A stretch of 64,000 nucleotides of DNA from CAYNVQ01 sp964400735 (GCA_964400735.1 CAYNVQ010000001.1:372001-436000), one strand, 5' to 3'. Shown: positions 9,301 through 19,640, numbered from the stretch's first letter. Numbers and translations: made by a program. Notes: generated by a model not told the origin, from the sequence alone.

Positions 9301-9621
9301 ATGAAAATTCTTACCCGAGCAGAAGAATTGATCTTACTGGCCATATGGAGGCTGGGTGAAGAGGCTTATTGTGTGCCTATTTTGGATCAGGTTCAGGAGG
9401 TTTCTGGTAGAAAGTGGACTTTAGGCAGCATGTATATAACTCTTCATCGCCTGGAGAAAAGACATTATGTCGAATCAGAACTTGGCACTCCGACAGCAGA
9501 GAGAGGAGGAAAAAGTAAAAGGTTCTATAAGGTGACTCTGTCTGGGGTAGAGGCTTTAAGGGCCACCCGCAAAGTGGAAAAAGCCATGTGGGAAGGCATC
9601 GAGGGTATTGTTTACGAGTGA
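9301..9621 (+). CDS. PadR-family transcriptional regulator
   Basis: 106 residues with the full PadR winged helix: RAEELILLAIWRLGEEAY, a recognition-helix region (WTLGSMYITLHRLEKRHYV) and the wing ERGGKSKRFYKVTLSG. It is the first gene of an operon whose next ATG lies 4 bases past its stop. Upstream dyads at 9218-9280 are candidate self-operators. By family it senses a small or membrane-active molecule and controls the adjoining permease. Confidence 0.92.
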   Translation: MKILTRAEELILLAIWRLGEEAYCVPILDQVQEVSGRKWTLGSMYITLHRLEKRHYVESELGTPTAERGGKSKRFYKVTLSGVEALRATRKVEKAMWEGIEGIVYE

Positions 9622-9625
9622 GAAA

Positions 9626-12205
9626 ATGAAATCCGAAAACAAAAGGCTGCCCAGATATGCTTCTTGGGCTATCAAAAATTTGCTGCCGGGTTATCTGGGA
9701 CATACGGCTGTGGGTGATTATGAGGAGTTTTACTCTCGCCTGGTAGAGCAGGGCAGCGCTTTGAAAGCAAGCCTATGGCTCTGGCGTCAGATTATAGCTT
9801 CCCTCTTTTTTTCTATTTTCTGGGGGATTGTCATGCTCAAAAACTACATAAAAGTCGCCTTTCGCAACATGCGCAGGCATAAAGGTTTTTCATTTATCAA
9901 CATCGTCGGTTTAGCCGTTGGCATGGCCTGTGCTATGTTGATTTTATTGTGGGTTCAAGACGAGCTGAGCTATGACCGCTTCTACGAGGATGTGGAGGAT
10001 ATCTACCGGGTAGTACGCGAAGTTCACGAACCGGGGCATACCTTCCATACGACTTATACTTCGGCGGAATTATGCCGTGTTATGCGGGATGAATTTCCGG
10101 AAATAGTAGCTGCCGCCGCTATCAACGGCCGCCCCCGGGTTTTATTCGAACACGCGAATAAGGCTTTCTATGAGGAAGGCTTGGTTCAGGTGGATCCTTC
10201 CTTTTTCGAAGTCCTCACCTTCCCGTTCATCGCCGGTGATCCTCATACAGCCCTTATCGATGGAAATGCCATCGTCATCACAGAAGATATCGCTAAAAAA
10301 TATTTCGGAAATGAAGATCCTTTGGGCAAGACTCTGACCTGGAACAAGTGGTTGGACCGGAGAGTGACAGGGGTCGTAAAGAACATTCCCCAAAACTCTC
10401 ATATCCGGTTCGACCTGGTGATAAACACCGAACAGATGAAGAATTCCTGGCTGGCCGGTCTGCAGTGGGAGTGGAAGATCTTCCGGACCTATGTCAAGCT
10501 CCAAAAGGAGGCAGACTCAGAAGAACTGGGACGCAAAATAACAGAGGCCATTGATAACAAATATCCCCATCATTCTCCATTCGAAGAAAGTATATATTTT
10601 CAGCCGCTCACCCAGGCACACCTTCATGCTGTGGGAGGGGGCGGAACTATAAAATATGTGTATATTTTTTCTATTATCGCGCTTTTCATTTTGTTCATTG
10701 CCTGCATCAACTATATGAATCTGGCCACAGCACGTTCTGCAAGCCGTGCCAAGGAAGTGGGCTTGCGCAAGGTGGTGGGCTCCAACAGGGGCCAGTTGAC
10801 CAAACAGTTTTTAGGAGAATCCCTGTTTTTTGTATTCTTTGCTTATTTGCTATCCCTGGTTTTGATCAAGATTTTTCTCCCTCTCTTCAATCAAATTGCA
10901 GGAAAAACGATAAACGTCAGCTTCTTCGATCCTAGAATTATATTTGCTTCCCTAGCCATCGTCTTTTTCACAGGTATGGTCGCGGGCAGTTATCCGGCGC
11001 TATATCTTTCTACATTTGCTGCCGCTCAAGTTTTGAAAGGGCACACGAGTTCAGGCTTAAAAGGAGCTGCTTTCCGGAGGATTTTGGTCGTTACCCAGTT
11101 TGCTCTCTCTGTGGGACTGATCATCTGCACGGTGGTCGTCCATCAGCAACTGGATTTTCTACGAAACAAGGAATTGGGTTTCGATAAAGAAAATATCGTT
11201 TATATTCCGATGAAAGAGAATCTCGGGTCTAATTATTGGCCGATAAAAACCAATTTAATGCAAAATCCCCATATCGTTTCCGTAACGGCCAAGGACAGGC
11301 TGCCGACCCGGGCCTTCGATACAGGCATGATAGATTGGGAAGGAAAGGATCAGGAAGAAAAATTGGAGGTAGAATTTCCGTGGGTCGATTATGATTACTT
11401 CGAAACGCTGAATATGGAAATTATAGAAGGCCGTGATTTCTCTCAAGCCTTCCCCTCGGATATCGAAGAGGCCGCTATTGTCAACGAGGAAGCACTGAAG
11501 CGCATGAACCTCGAATCGCCCCTGGGAAAACGGATAACTTTCCCGGATAGCCGCCCAAGGCATATCATCGGGGTGGTCAAAAACGCCTATTTCCGGTCAC
11601 GCCAGTTCGAGATCGAGCCTGAGGTTTATCGTTTAATTCCTGATTATAAAAACGAGGAATTGAATCTGTACGGGGTGATACTCATAAAGCTGCGGGGAGG
11701 GGACATAGAGGAGGGAATCGCCGCCGTCGAGAACATGTGGAAACGAGTGAATCCAACTTATCCTTTCGAGTATCATTTCTTCGATGCGGAAGTGGATGAG
11801 TTTTATAAGGGCGAAATGAAGATGAGGACTATTTCCGACTATTTTTCGCTTTTGGCGATATTGATCTCCTGCCTGGGCTTGTTCGGCCTAGCATCTTTTA
11901 TGGCTGAACGCAGGACCAAAGAAATCGGAGTGAGAAAGGTTTTGGGAGCTTCAGGCGGACACATCGTGCGCCTTCTCTCCGGAGAGTTCGTCAAATGGAT
12001 CGTTATCGCCAATGTGATCGCCTGGCCGGCTGCCTATTTGGCTTTGAACGCCTGGCTCAAAAATTACGCTTACCGGATCAAGATAGAGTGGTGGGTATTC
12101 CTGCTTTCTGGAATGCTGGCTCTGGCCATTGCCTTCTTGACGGTCAGCTATCAGGCTTTCAAATCCGCCCGCACCGATCCGGTAGATGCCCTTCGTTACG
12201 AGTGA
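9626..12205 (+). CDS. Prefix-containing FtsX/MacB-type ABC permease, PadR-linked (class A)
   Basis: 859 residues from the ATG at 9626; a TTG at 9608 inside the PadR gene is possible but unneeded. The prefix (1-69) carries GDYEE at 30-34, and the core begins at MLKNYIKVAFRN (70). Repeat motifs are AKEVGLRKVVGS and TKEIGVRKVLGAS; the tail is VDALRYE. Two MacB-like periplasmic domains lie between one N-terminal and three C-terminal membrane segments in each half. GGGGGA (9822-9827) stands 5 bases before the internal core ATG at 9833. No ATPase gene is present. A beta-propeller gene follows on the same strand but has its own promoter. Confidence 0.9.
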   Translation: MKSENKRLPRYASWAIKNLLPGYLGHTAVGDYEEFYSRLVEQGSALKASLWLWRQIIASLFFSIFWGIVMLKNYIKVAFRNMRRHKGFSFINIVGLAVGMACAMLILLWVQDELSYDRFYEDVEDIYRVVREVHEPGHTFHTTYTSAELCRVMRDEFPEIVAAAAINGRPRVLFEHANKAFYEEGLVQVDPSFFEVLTFPFIAGDPHTALIDGNAIVITEDIAKKYFGNEDPLGKTLTWNKWLDRRVTGVVKNIPQNSHIRFDLVINTEQMKNSWLAGLQWEWKIFRTYVKLQKEADSEELGRKITEAIDNKYPHHSPFEESIYFQPLTQAHLHAVGGGGTIKYVYIFSIIALFILFIACINYMNLATARSASRAKEVGLRKVVGSNRGQLTKQFLGESLFFVFFAYLLSLVLIKIFLPLFNQIAGKTINVSFFDPRIIFASLAIVFFTGMVAGSYPALYLSTFAAAQVLKGHTSSGLKGAAFRRILVVTQFALSVGLIICTVVVHQQLDFLRNKELGFDKENIVYIPMKENLGSNYWPIKTNLMQNPHIVSVTAKDRLPTRAFDTGMIDWEGKDQEEKLEVEFPWVDYDYFETLNMEIIEGRDFSQAFPSDIEEAAIVNEEALKRMNLESPLGKRITFPDSRPRHIIGVVKNAYFRSRQFEIEPEVYRLIPDYKNEELNLYGVILIKLRGGDIEEGIAAVENMWKRVNPTYPFEYHFFDAEVDEFYKGEMKMRTISDYFSLLAILISCLGLFGLASFMAERRTKEIGVRKVLGASGGHIVRLLSGEFVKWIVIANVIAWPAAYLALNAWLKNYAYRIKIEWWVFLLSGMLALAIAFLTVSYQAFKSARTDPVDALRYE

Positions 12206-12245
12206 ATTTAAATGAACTCAAGTTGAATTGAGGGAAAATATAGGC

Positions 12246-12273
12246 TTGAATCTGCATCGAATTTCTGTATAAT
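12246..12273 (+). promoter_or_regulatory. Sigma-70-type promoter for beta-propeller gene
   Basis: TTGAAT (12246-12251) and a consensus TATAAT (12268-12273) with a 16-bp spacer lie 23 bp before the TTG start at 12296. Confidence 0.6.
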
Positions 12274-12295
12274 CAGTTTGTGTGAGGGGGAGAAA

Positions 12296-13453
12296 TTGAA
12301 AAGATATATTTGGATCTTCTGTTTGTCATTGGTATGGATTTTTGTATCATGCGGGCAAAAGATGGATGAACCGGAAGTTCGAGTGGAGGTGATTGAGGGA
12401 GTGCGGCATGTCAAGAATCCGGATACGCCTTTAAAGGGAGCGGTGCGTCTCGAATTGGGAAAAAAGCTGGAGATCGATCCCTACGAGCATGAAGAAGTCG
12501 GGCTACGTAACTTTGAGGGAGTCAAAGACAAAGACGGCGAAGTCATCCTTTTCGATATGAACAATGCCGAAGCGGAAAGATTCACAAAAGATGGCGATTA
12601 CATCGGAAGTCTATTTCGAAAAGGCCAGGGACCTGGCGAGTTTTCGCAATATTCGTTTGTCTATGTCCGGTTCATGGACGGCCAGATTTGGGTAACTGGC
12701 CGGCAAAAACTGGCTAAATTCGATATGAAGGGACAATTTATGGAAGAATTTAAGTTAGGAGATTCGACTGCTGATTTCATCGACCAAAACACCTACGTTA
12801 CCGATAAAAGGACCAGAGTTGGGGAAGATCTGCATAAACAAATCATGATCAGGCATATCAACGAAACAAACGAGGTTGAAGATGGGCCTGTTCTCATGGA
12901 AGGAATGAATCTTGGCGAAATCCGAATTCCCCCTAACGGAGGATTGATGGAACCTTGGGGTACGCCGGATATCGAATATGCTGTCGACCGGACTACAAAA
13001 AAAATCTATGTTGCTTTAAAGGAAGAGTACAAAATTCAAGCAAAAGATGAAAAGGGAAATACGCTCTATGTAATTGAAGCACCTTATCCTCGTGTGTCGC
13101 TATCGGGCAAGGAGAAAGAAATTATGCTCGACGTGGTTCTGCAGCATGAAAGCGAAGACAAACAAGTATTCCTAGATGCCTACCCGGATAAATTGATGGC
13201 CTTCAAGGAAATGAAGGTCCTTCCTAAGGGGCATCTAGCTGTCTACAGGATTTCCGGACCGAAAGAATATGAAGTCGACATCTTCGATGAACAAGGGAGA
13301 TATATGTATAAAATCGAGACGCCTGAGAATATCAATCTCGATAGGGCTGTTTTTTACGATTTCGGTTTCTCAACGGTGGAGACTGTGGATGATTTTCCCG
13401 TCTATGTGGAGTACAGGATTAAAAACCTCCCTGAAATTTTTGACAGCCGGTAG
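12296..13453 (+). CDS. 6-bladed beta-propeller lipoprotein
   Basis: 385 residues. The start is the TTG at 12296 (reads MKRYIWIF), with GAGGGGGAG just upstream. The signal sequence ends WIFVSC, a lipobox-like site. The protein has the blade motif of the bacterial 6-bladed beta-propeller family: RFTKDGDYIGSLFRKGQGPGEF near residue 90, followed by further blades (FDMKGQFMEEF, IFDEQGRYMYKIE). Proteins of this type are often exported and of unknown function; they are frequently found beside PadR-linked permeases, as here. A decayed copy of its C-terminal part lies at 61810-62030 next to another permease fragment, so the propeller-permease pairing recurs in this window. Confidence 0.82.
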   Translation: MKRYIWIFCLSLVWIFVSCGQKMDEPEVRVEVIEGVRHVKNPDTPLKGAVRLELGKKLEIDPYEHEEVGLRNFEGVKDKDGEVILFDMNNAEAERFTKDGDYIGSLFRKGQGPGEFSQYSFVYVRFMDGQIWVTGRQKLAKFDMKGQFMEEFKLGDSTADFIDQNTYVTDKRTRVGEDLHKQIMIRHINETNEVEDGPVLMEGMNLGEIRIPPNGGLMEPWGTPDIEYAVDRTTKKIYVALKEEYKIQAKDEKGNTLYVIEAPYPRVSLSGKEKEIMLDVVLQHESEDKQVFLDAYPDKLMAFKEMKVLPKGHLAVYRISGPKEYEVDIFDEQGRYMYKIETPENINLDRAVFYDFGFSTVETVDDFPVYVEYRIKNLPEIFDSR

Positions 13454-13579
13454 AAACTTGTTCTTCTGACCCCTGATGAACTACCTGTAATATTCAAATC
13501 AATAGCTAAAATTCGGCATCGAGAGATTGATATAAAAGGGAATATATTGTTATTTTGGCCTGTATATTAGGATGGAGTG

Positions 13580-14624
13580 ATGGTGTTTCAAAAGAAATTC
13601 ACAGGGCAGTTTATAATGTTATTCCTCATTTTATCTCTGAATTTTGTTTTTTCTTACCCCATTTCAGATCCAAATAATGTTCAAGTTCAGGAAAATGAAC
13701 TGGAACTGCGATTCTTTTTTCCTGATAAGGAACAAGAGGAGAAAGAGATCTATCTGGACAGGCCTCAGAGAGTTTCTGCCGATAAAGCCGGCCATGTCTA
13801 CTTTTCCTGTATCGGAAATCACTCCATATTCAAATTCGATGATGAGGGCAAATTCATCAAGATCATCGGGAGGGCAGGGGCCCGGCGAATTCCAAGGCCC
13901 CAATCATGTTGTTCCCTGGAGGGACAAACTCATCGTTCTGGATAACTTTAGCCGGAAATTCCAAATCCTAGATTCCGAAGGCGAGTATTTAATCAGTTTC
14001 ATCATTCAATCTACCTACTGGGATTTCGTCATCACTGATAGCGGCCATATTTATGCAGCGCCATTGCTCTATCCATTCCCGGGACGAAAAGAAAAAGACC
14101 TTATTCATGTTTATAGCCAGGAAGGAGAATTGAAGTCGTCTTTCGGAAAGCCCAAAGATATCGATGAAACCTTTTTTAACATGGTGAGGCTGGCCGTTAA
14201 TTACAAGGATGAAATCTTGGTAGCTTTCGAGCATTGGCCAGAAATCAGAAAATACACCGCCGAAGGCGAATTGATCGCTGAATACACCATCGATCATCCG
14301 GTCATGGAAGAAAGGGCCAAGTTCAACCGCAAACAGATCACAGCACCAAAAAAAATGGGTGAACCGGGAAGGTCTCAAACCTGTATCGAGGATATCGAAG
14401 TCCTAGAAGATCGAATATTTATATTCTTTCGATCCTATGATGAACCCCTGATAGAAATTCTTGAATTCGATCCGGAAATGAACCTGGTCGCCAAATATTT
14501 TTACAAATCCGAAGACTGGATTTATGGAGGAGATTTTTTTGTGAAAAAAAGGGGCGATAATTTATTGTTCTATTTTCTCGATAGACCAGAATACAGAATT
14601 ATCGTTCTTGCCGAAAAAAGATAA
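13580..14624 (+). pseudogene. 6-bladed beta-propeller protein, broken by a frameshift
   Basis: Starts at ATG 13580 (GTG 13577 possible) with a signal peptide. The first frame reads through blade sequence ending KFDDEGKFIKIIGR (to about 13873). The expected continuation GQGPGEFQGPNHVVPW lies in another frame from 13875 and runs to the stop at 14624. The break is in a G-rich run (GGGAGGGCAGGGG); restoring two G residues would rejoin the frames as IGRGQGPGEF. Apart from this one shift the gene looks complete (about 348 residues), so either the inactivation is recent or the base count is an assembly error. Confidence 0.8.
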
Positions 14625-14629
14625 AACCG

Positions 14630-15400
14630 TTATTTTCTATTTTTCAGCAAATAAAGCGTGAACGATTTTCCTTCTAATTTGGTGTATTTGAAGTCGACCG
14701 AGTCTTCGAATTCTGCACCCTCAAAATCGAAAGGTTCATAAAATTTAGCGTATTTGAAATCTGCATCGCCCTGGAAGACGGCATTTTTAAAGCTCACCCC
14801 GTTGGGAAACTCGGTGTACTTAAAGTTCGCACCCTCCTGAAAATCCACACCGGTGAAATCGGCCTTTTGAGGAAACTCCGTGTATTTGAAATTTGCATCG
14901 TTGGAAAAAGTGGAACCGGCAAAACTGACATCCGTGGAAAACTCCGTATATTTGAAGAGCGCCTCTTCTCGATAAGATGTATTGGTGAAATCCGCTTCCT
15001 GGTAAAATCTGGAATACTTAAAGGCGGATTCTCCTTGGAACTCACATCCTCGGAAACTGACATCGGCATGAAAAACCGCGTTGTGCGTCTCGTTTTTCCA
15101 GTCATCATGATAATAGGCAATGACATCGTCTTTGAAGATGCAGTCGACGAAGCTCAGAGGATTCCGGACATGATACCAGAAGACTTTTGTGCTGTTCCGG
15201 GAGCGCTTGTTGTCTTTGTCCGCTTCCTTATCCTGAATGGAGGTCAGATCTAGCTCCCCGACGATTTCCACTCCTTTGTAATTGACGGCCTTCCCCGAGT
15301 CGATGCTTTTCAAGATGTCTTTAGCGTTGACGCGAGTTTGGGCAAACGCTGAACCGGCGAGAAAGAGAAAAGCGAGAATTATTGCGGATGACCTTCTCAT
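14630..15400 (-). CDS. Secreted protein with 11-residue (pentapeptide-type) repeats
   Basis: 256 residues with a clear signal peptide (ends GSAFAQ). From about residue 120 the sequence follows F-x4-F-x5, the 11-residue variant typical of Pentapeptide_3 repeats, which folds as a right-handed beta-helix. The phrase FKYTEF recurs every 22 residues (FKYSRF, FKYTEF three times, FKYAKF, FKYTKL), visible as a 66-base period in the DNA. AGGAGG precedes the ATG. The 3' end faces the broken propeller gene 5 bases away. Function is unknown; it is probably a periplasmic or surface structural protein. Confidence 0.8.
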   Translation of the reverse strand: MRRSSAIILAFLFLAGSAFAQTRVNAKDILKSIDSGKAVNYKGVEIVGELDLTSIQDKEADKDNKRSRNSTKVFWYHVRNPLSFVDCIFKDDVIAYYHDDWKNETHNAVFHADVSFRGCEFQGESAFKYSRFYQEADFTNTSYREEALFKYTEFSTDVSFAGSTFSNDANFKYTEFPQKADFTGVDFQEGANFKYTEFPNGVSFKNAVFQGDADFKYAKFYEPFDFEGAEFEDSVDFKYTKLEGKSFTLYLLKNRK

Positions 15401-15535
15401 AATATCCTCCTTTTGTCGTTTTTATTCCCTAAAAAAGCATAAACGACATCACAGTATCTCATCTCTAGTAAAGACGTATAATTGACAAAAAAAGTTTACA
15501 TAGAGGAAATTCTTGCGCCCGCAGTTCTTTACCTT

Positions 15536-16324
15536 TTATGATTTTCCTAATTTCTTTACTCTTCTGGCTATCTTTTTTTTGATTTTCTTATAAGAAGGGG
15601 GCGGCCCGGTTCTGATTTGTTTGCCATCGATGAATAAGGCATCTGAGATCCCCCATTCCATAAAAACATCTCTGTCAAACGTGTGGATCTCTTGAAATTC
15701 GACGGCATCACTGAACTCAGCTGCTGCGCGCTTCGCTCTTTCGAATACCATATTCTGGGCGGTGCACCATCCATTTATGAATGAAGCGACCGTAACTTTG
15801 CCATCTATCTTTCCCGGTTTCTTTTTTTCTTTTATCCATTTTGGCGGAACAGCATCCTTGTCAAAAGATTTCCATAGAAGAACCGCCATTCCGTCCTTGT
15901 CGGTTTTTGTGTACCCTTGCTTTTTAAACCAGGAGGCTTTCATCCAGAACGGCAAGGATATTCCCCATGCGGCTATACCCTTGGCACCCAGTAATTTTAC
16001 ATCATTTTCAGCCTCTTGAAGCAAAGCTTTGCCGATTCCTTTTTTCTGATAATTCCCGACACCCTTTTTGTAGCCATGCACCCAAATACATTGAATGAAA
16101 TAGAGCTCCTTGCCCTCCACATTAGAAGATTCAACAGGAACATACTGAATCATACCACAGACTTTATTACCTTCCAGAGCCAATTTTGCCCGAAGTCCCT
16201 TGTCTTTCATCTTCTCGCACCATAGTTCTTTGTGGTTTCCCGCCTCCTTCACTTCCTCTGACCAATCTTCAAGACAGACAAAAAATTTATCCTGGTATTC
16301 CGCAGACAAATCGACGATTTCCAT
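15536..16324 (-). CDS. GNAT acetyltransferase with YoaP-like C-terminal domain
   Basis: 262 residues from ATG 16324, with AGGAGG upstream; the frame extends 9 codons further without support. Residues 1-150 are a GNAT fold with the acetyl-CoA-binding motif QKKGIGKALL. The C-terminal part (about 175-262: VTVASFINGWCTAQN, then ALFIDGKQIRTGPPPSYKKI) resembles the YoaP-type domain found after GNAT modules and has a thioredoxin-like layout with a single Cys (GWC). Substrate unknown; small-molecule or peptide N-acetylation is likely. The gene is monocistronic. Confidence 0.8.
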   Translation of the reverse strand: MEIVDLSAEYQDKFFVCLEDWSEEVKEAGNHKELWCEKMKDKGLRAKLALEGNKVCGMIQYVPVESSNVEGKELYFIQCIWVHGYKKGVGNYQKKGIGKALLQEAENDVKLLGAKGIAAWGISLPFWMKASWFKKQGYTKTDKDGMAVLLWKSFDKDAVPPKWIKEKKKPGKIDGKVTVASFINGWCTAQNMVFERAKRAAAEFSDAVEFQEIHTFDRDVFMEWGISDALFIDGKQIRTGPPPSYKKIKKKIARRVKKLGKS

Positions 16325-16523
16325 GATACCCCTCCTTTGAAAATCACACATTGTCTCTCAGAAAATCTTTATGACTTTAAATTCTTGGATTTTTCAGAAT
16401 TTTTACTGATGAAATCATTATCCTGTTACCAAGTAATACTGTCAACATCTAGAACTATTTCATCACCTAAACGTATGCTTTAATGATAGTCATAATTACG
16501 TTTGAAATAAGGAAGGATCAGCA

Positions 16524-18404
16524 TTGCGAAAAATCACAGGTACCATCTTAGTTTTTTTGGTGATACTTAATTCGACTCTCTCCCAAGTGCGTTCACAAAT
16601 TCAGGATCGCTCCAATTTGCCTGATAAATACAAATGGGATCTTACTGATCTCTATCCTTCTGACGAGGCTTGGACAGAGGCCAAAAAGAAAGTAGCTGCC
16701 CAGATCGACAAAATGCCTTCTTTCAATGGAAGGCTGACAGAGTCAGCATCGAATTTACTGGCTTGTTTAAAATTCTCTACCGAAATTGCGATGGAATTGA
16801 GACGCATGAGCAGTTATTCCTATAACAAAACCAATCAGGATTTGCGAGATCCCAATTACAGGGCGATGGACCAGGAAACAAACCAATTATTCACCGCTTA
16901 CAGCGCCAAATCTTCCTTTATTGAACCTAAAATCTTAGCCTTAGACGAGAAGACTATCCAGAAATTCATGGAAATTGAGCCTGGGCTGCAGCCTTACAAT
17001 TTCTATTTGAATGATCTCATACGAAGGAAAGAGCACACCCTATCAGAGGGCGAGGAAAAAGTCATAGCCGAGGCAGGCAGGATGTCATTCGCTCCGTCTT
17101 CCATTTACAATACTTTCATCAATTCAAATTTGGTCGACTCTGAAATCACGCTCAGCACAGGTGAAACCGTCAAACTGGATCAGCCGGGCTTCAATAGGTA
17201 CGGAAGACTTGCCAACAAAGAAGACAGGAAGCATGCTTACAGAATATTTTACGATGAGTTGAACAAATGGCGAAGCACTTTCGGTGCCCTGATGAATGCC
17301 AAGGTCAATTCGGACATATTCGATACCCGAGTAAGGGGATATCACAATTCCTTGGAGATGATGCTGGAGCCAGACAATATTCCGGCTGCTGTTTTTAATA
17401 ATCTCATCGCAAACTCCAATAAACACCTGGATACGTTTTACCGCTATCTGAACATAAGGAAGCGTTTGCTGGGAGTGGATAAGTTGGAATTTACCGATCT
17501 TTCCCTTCCGGTATTCAAGGATTTCGACCTGAATTATGATGTAGAGAAAGCAAAGGAACTTATTCTGGAATCTCTTGAACCTCTGGGAAGGGAATACACA
17601 TCCATCATCAAAAGAGCTTTAGAAAGCCGCTGGATCGATTTTTTTCCCACCCCAGATAAAAGGTCTGGAGGTTACAATGATTTTGGCGCTTATGCCGAAC
17701 ATCCTTATATCCTGATGAACTACACAGGTCTGTACAGCGATGTGGCCACCCTGGCGCATGAACTTGGCCACGTCCTCCATCAATATTTCGCAGACAGAGT
17801 CCAGCCCTTTCCTACATCTAATTATTCCTCTTTTGTGGCGGAGGTGGCTTCAACGTTGAATGAAAAACTCTTGATGGATAAAGTCCTGCAAAAAACTAAA
17901 GACGATGAAACAAGGCTTTCACTTCTATGGAGAAGCATCGACAGTTCACTCTTTGATAGGGCCCAGGTCTCCGAATTCGAATGGCGTATTCATCAGGAAG
18001 CGGAAAAGGGGAATGCATTGACCGGCGATTCCATCTCTCGAATTTATCTCGAAACACTCAGAAAATATTATGGACACGACGAGGGGGTTTGTATTGTTCC
18101 AGATTTTGTAGATTTGGCATGGAGCCTCGATCGTCTCCTGTTCGTTGAAACTTACAGGATTTATGTGTACGCCACATCCCAAACCGCTGCCACAATGCTG
18201 GCCGAAAAAATCCTGGCTGGAGAGGCTGATACTGTACAAAAATACCTGGATTTCCTTTCGGCCGGAGGATCGGATTACCCGATCGGTATTCTGAAAAAAG
18301 CAGGAGTGGATATGACCTCGCCGGATCCTTTCAATAAAACAATGGAGGCCATGGAAAGGGCTATGGATGAAATCGAGGACATTTTAGATAAGATTGGAAA
18401 ATAG
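16524..18404 (+). CDS. pepF: Oligoendopeptidase F (M3 metallopeptidase), exported
   Basis: 626 residues starting at TTG 16524, with AAGGAAGG upstream. A hydrophobic leader (about residues 5-24) suggests export, unlike the cytoplasmic PepF of Firmicutes. The M3 zinc site HELGH lies at 412-416, with the third ligand expected in FVAEVASTLNEKLLMD downstream. Length and order match PepF. It would cleave medium-size peptides in the periplasm. An unknown secreted protein gene follows after 28 bases and is probably co-transcribed. Confidence 0.92.
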   Translation: MRKITGTILVFLVILNSTLSQVRSQIQDRSNLPDKYKWDLTDLYPSDEAWTEAKKKVAAQIDKMPSFNGRLTESASNLLACLKFSTEIAMELRRMSSYSYNKTNQDLRDPNYRAMDQETNQLFTAYSAKSSFIEPKILALDEKTIQKFMEIEPGLQPYNFYLNDLIRRKEHTLSEGEEKVIAEAGRMSFAPSSIYNTFINSNLVDSEITLSTGETVKLDQPGFNRYGRLANKEDRKHAYRIFYDELNKWRSTFGALMNAKVNSDIFDTRVRGYHNSLEMMLEPDNIPAAVFNNLIANSNKHLDTFYRYLNIRKRLLGVDKLEFTDLSLPVFKDFDLNYDVEKAKELILESLEPLGREYTSIIKRALESRWIDFFPTPDKRSGGYNDFGAYAEHPYILMNYTGLYSDVATLAHELGHVLHQYFADRVQPFPTSNYSSFVAEVASTLNEKLLMDKVLQKTKDDETRLSLLWRSIDSSLFDRAQVSEFEWRIHQEAEKGNALTGDSISRIYLETLRKYYGHDEGVCIVPDFVDLAWSLDRLLFVETYRIYVYATSQTAATMLAEKILAGEADTVQKYLDFLSAGGSDYPIGILKKAGVDMTSPDPFNKTMEAMERAMDEIEDILDKIGK

Positions 18405-18432
18405 GCTAAAAGGAAAATTGGAGAGGATAGAA

Positions 18433-19536
18433 ATGAAAAAACACAATTTTTCATTCGCCTTGGTTATCGGTCTGGTTGTACTGTTATGCAATCCGAGTTT
18501 TTCCCCGAAATCTTCAGAAAAAAGAGACGATCTTTCAAATCTTGACGTATATGACCTGGTCGCACGAGGAAAGATGTCACAGAATCGAGGAAATCGTCCC
18601 GTGCAGATCGCCCGGATGGATAACAACGGGGAAATCCTTATCGCCTGTTTGGAGCCAAAAACGGCCGACGAGCTGAACTCGTACGGTATAAAGTTCCTTC
18701 AAAGCCAGATGGAGCTTTTGGTCGACTGGGAGTTGCTTGAATATGACAGAAAACACAAAACCTACAAAACGACGATACATGTTTATGGTGTTGATAAAGC
18801 ATCCGCAATCCGTCAGCAGGTCAACACTGCGGTAAAAAAGCTGGCAGACATGTTAGATGCCCACTTAGTATCGCTCGGAAGTTATCTAAAGCAAATCGAC
18901 AGGGAAAAAAGCCTGTTCGCCATTCTCTATGCCTATGTTCTCCACAGCTATGCGATGGAGCAGTTCGGAGATGAGATTTACCGGAAACCCCAGCTATCCG
19001 AAGAGCATCCGTTCTGGAACGGATTTGCATGGGCTATTTATCCCGTCAAAAAGTTTAACACCAGCGTTACAGCGCTCCCAGTTGAAGGAAATCAACTTTA
19101 CATCGTCTCTGCAGCCTACGTACCAAGACTTGATTTCAAGCAGATCAGCGCTTTTGTGAAAGACGTTGCGGCCGATAACAGAGTGGATGACCTGGAATTA
19201 AAGAAATCCCTCATCGCATTCGATCTATTCGATGACAAAGGAAATTTAACGATTCCCATTTTTGAGAGTGACTGGTCCTCTAAACTGGAAGCGATGGCAA
19301 AAAAGGTTTATGCCCAAACCATAGAGCTTTCCGATTCTGAAGAGATGAAAAACATCCTCGGCATGGTAACACAAGCCCAGGCCGCTATGTTTCTTCATTA
19401 TGAGATAAGGTATGCTTTTTTAGATTATTTGCTGGAAAATGGGGCAATCCAGCCCCCGATCGATTTTGAAAGTGCCGCCAACAACAGCCCATCAGATGTA
19501 CGAAATCTAGTATTTTTGATAAAGCCGGAGAAGTAA
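18433..19536 (+). CDS. Exported protein of unknown function
   Basis: 367 residues from ATG 18433; upstream codons back to 18394 overlap pepF and lack support, while GGAGAGG lies before 18433. The signal peptide runs to about residue 24. The remainder is a mixed alpha/beta protein without repeats or recognisable catalytic motifs, with phrases such as EPKTADELNSYGIKFLQSQM and IDREKSLFAILYAYVLHSYA. I do not recognise the family. Its position 28 bases behind pepF suggests a shared transcript and perhaps a shared role in peptide processing. Confidence 0.7.
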   Translation: MKKHNFSFALVIGLVVLLCNPSFSPKSSEKRDDLSNLDVYDLVARGKMSQNRGNRPVQIARMDNNGEILIACLEPKTADELNSYGIKFLQSQMELLVDWELLEYDRKHKTYKTTIHVYGVDKASAIRQQVNTAVKKLADMLDAHLVSLGSYLKQIDREKSLFAILYAYVLHSYAMEQFGDEIYRKPQLSEEHPFWNGFAWAIYPVKKFNTSVTALPVEGNQLYIVSAAYVPRLDFKQISAFVKDVAADNRVDDLELKKSLIAFDLFDDKGNLTIPIFESDWSSKLEAMAKKVYAQTIELSDSEEMKNILGMVTQAQAAMFLHYEIRYAFLDYLLENGAIQPPIDFESAANNSPSDVRNLVFLIKPEK

Positions 19537-19561
19537 AAAGGCAGGCGGCAATATTCAATTC

Positions 19562-19598
19562 AGTTCAATCGCGCACATCGATTGTTCATAAACGGACA
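19562..19598 (+). promoter_or_regulatory. Tandem enhancer-like dyads (UAS pair) for sigma-54 promoter
   Basis: AGTTCAATCGCGCACA (19562-19577) and TGTTCATAAACGGACA (19583-19598) are two copies of the dyad TGTYC-N6-GGACA, 21 bp apart (two helical turns). The nearer copy ends 42 bp before the -24 element at 19641. Confidence 0.75.
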
Positions 19599-19640
19599 TA
19601 TCTCATGCCACAAGCTTTTAACACACCCAAAAAGACATAT

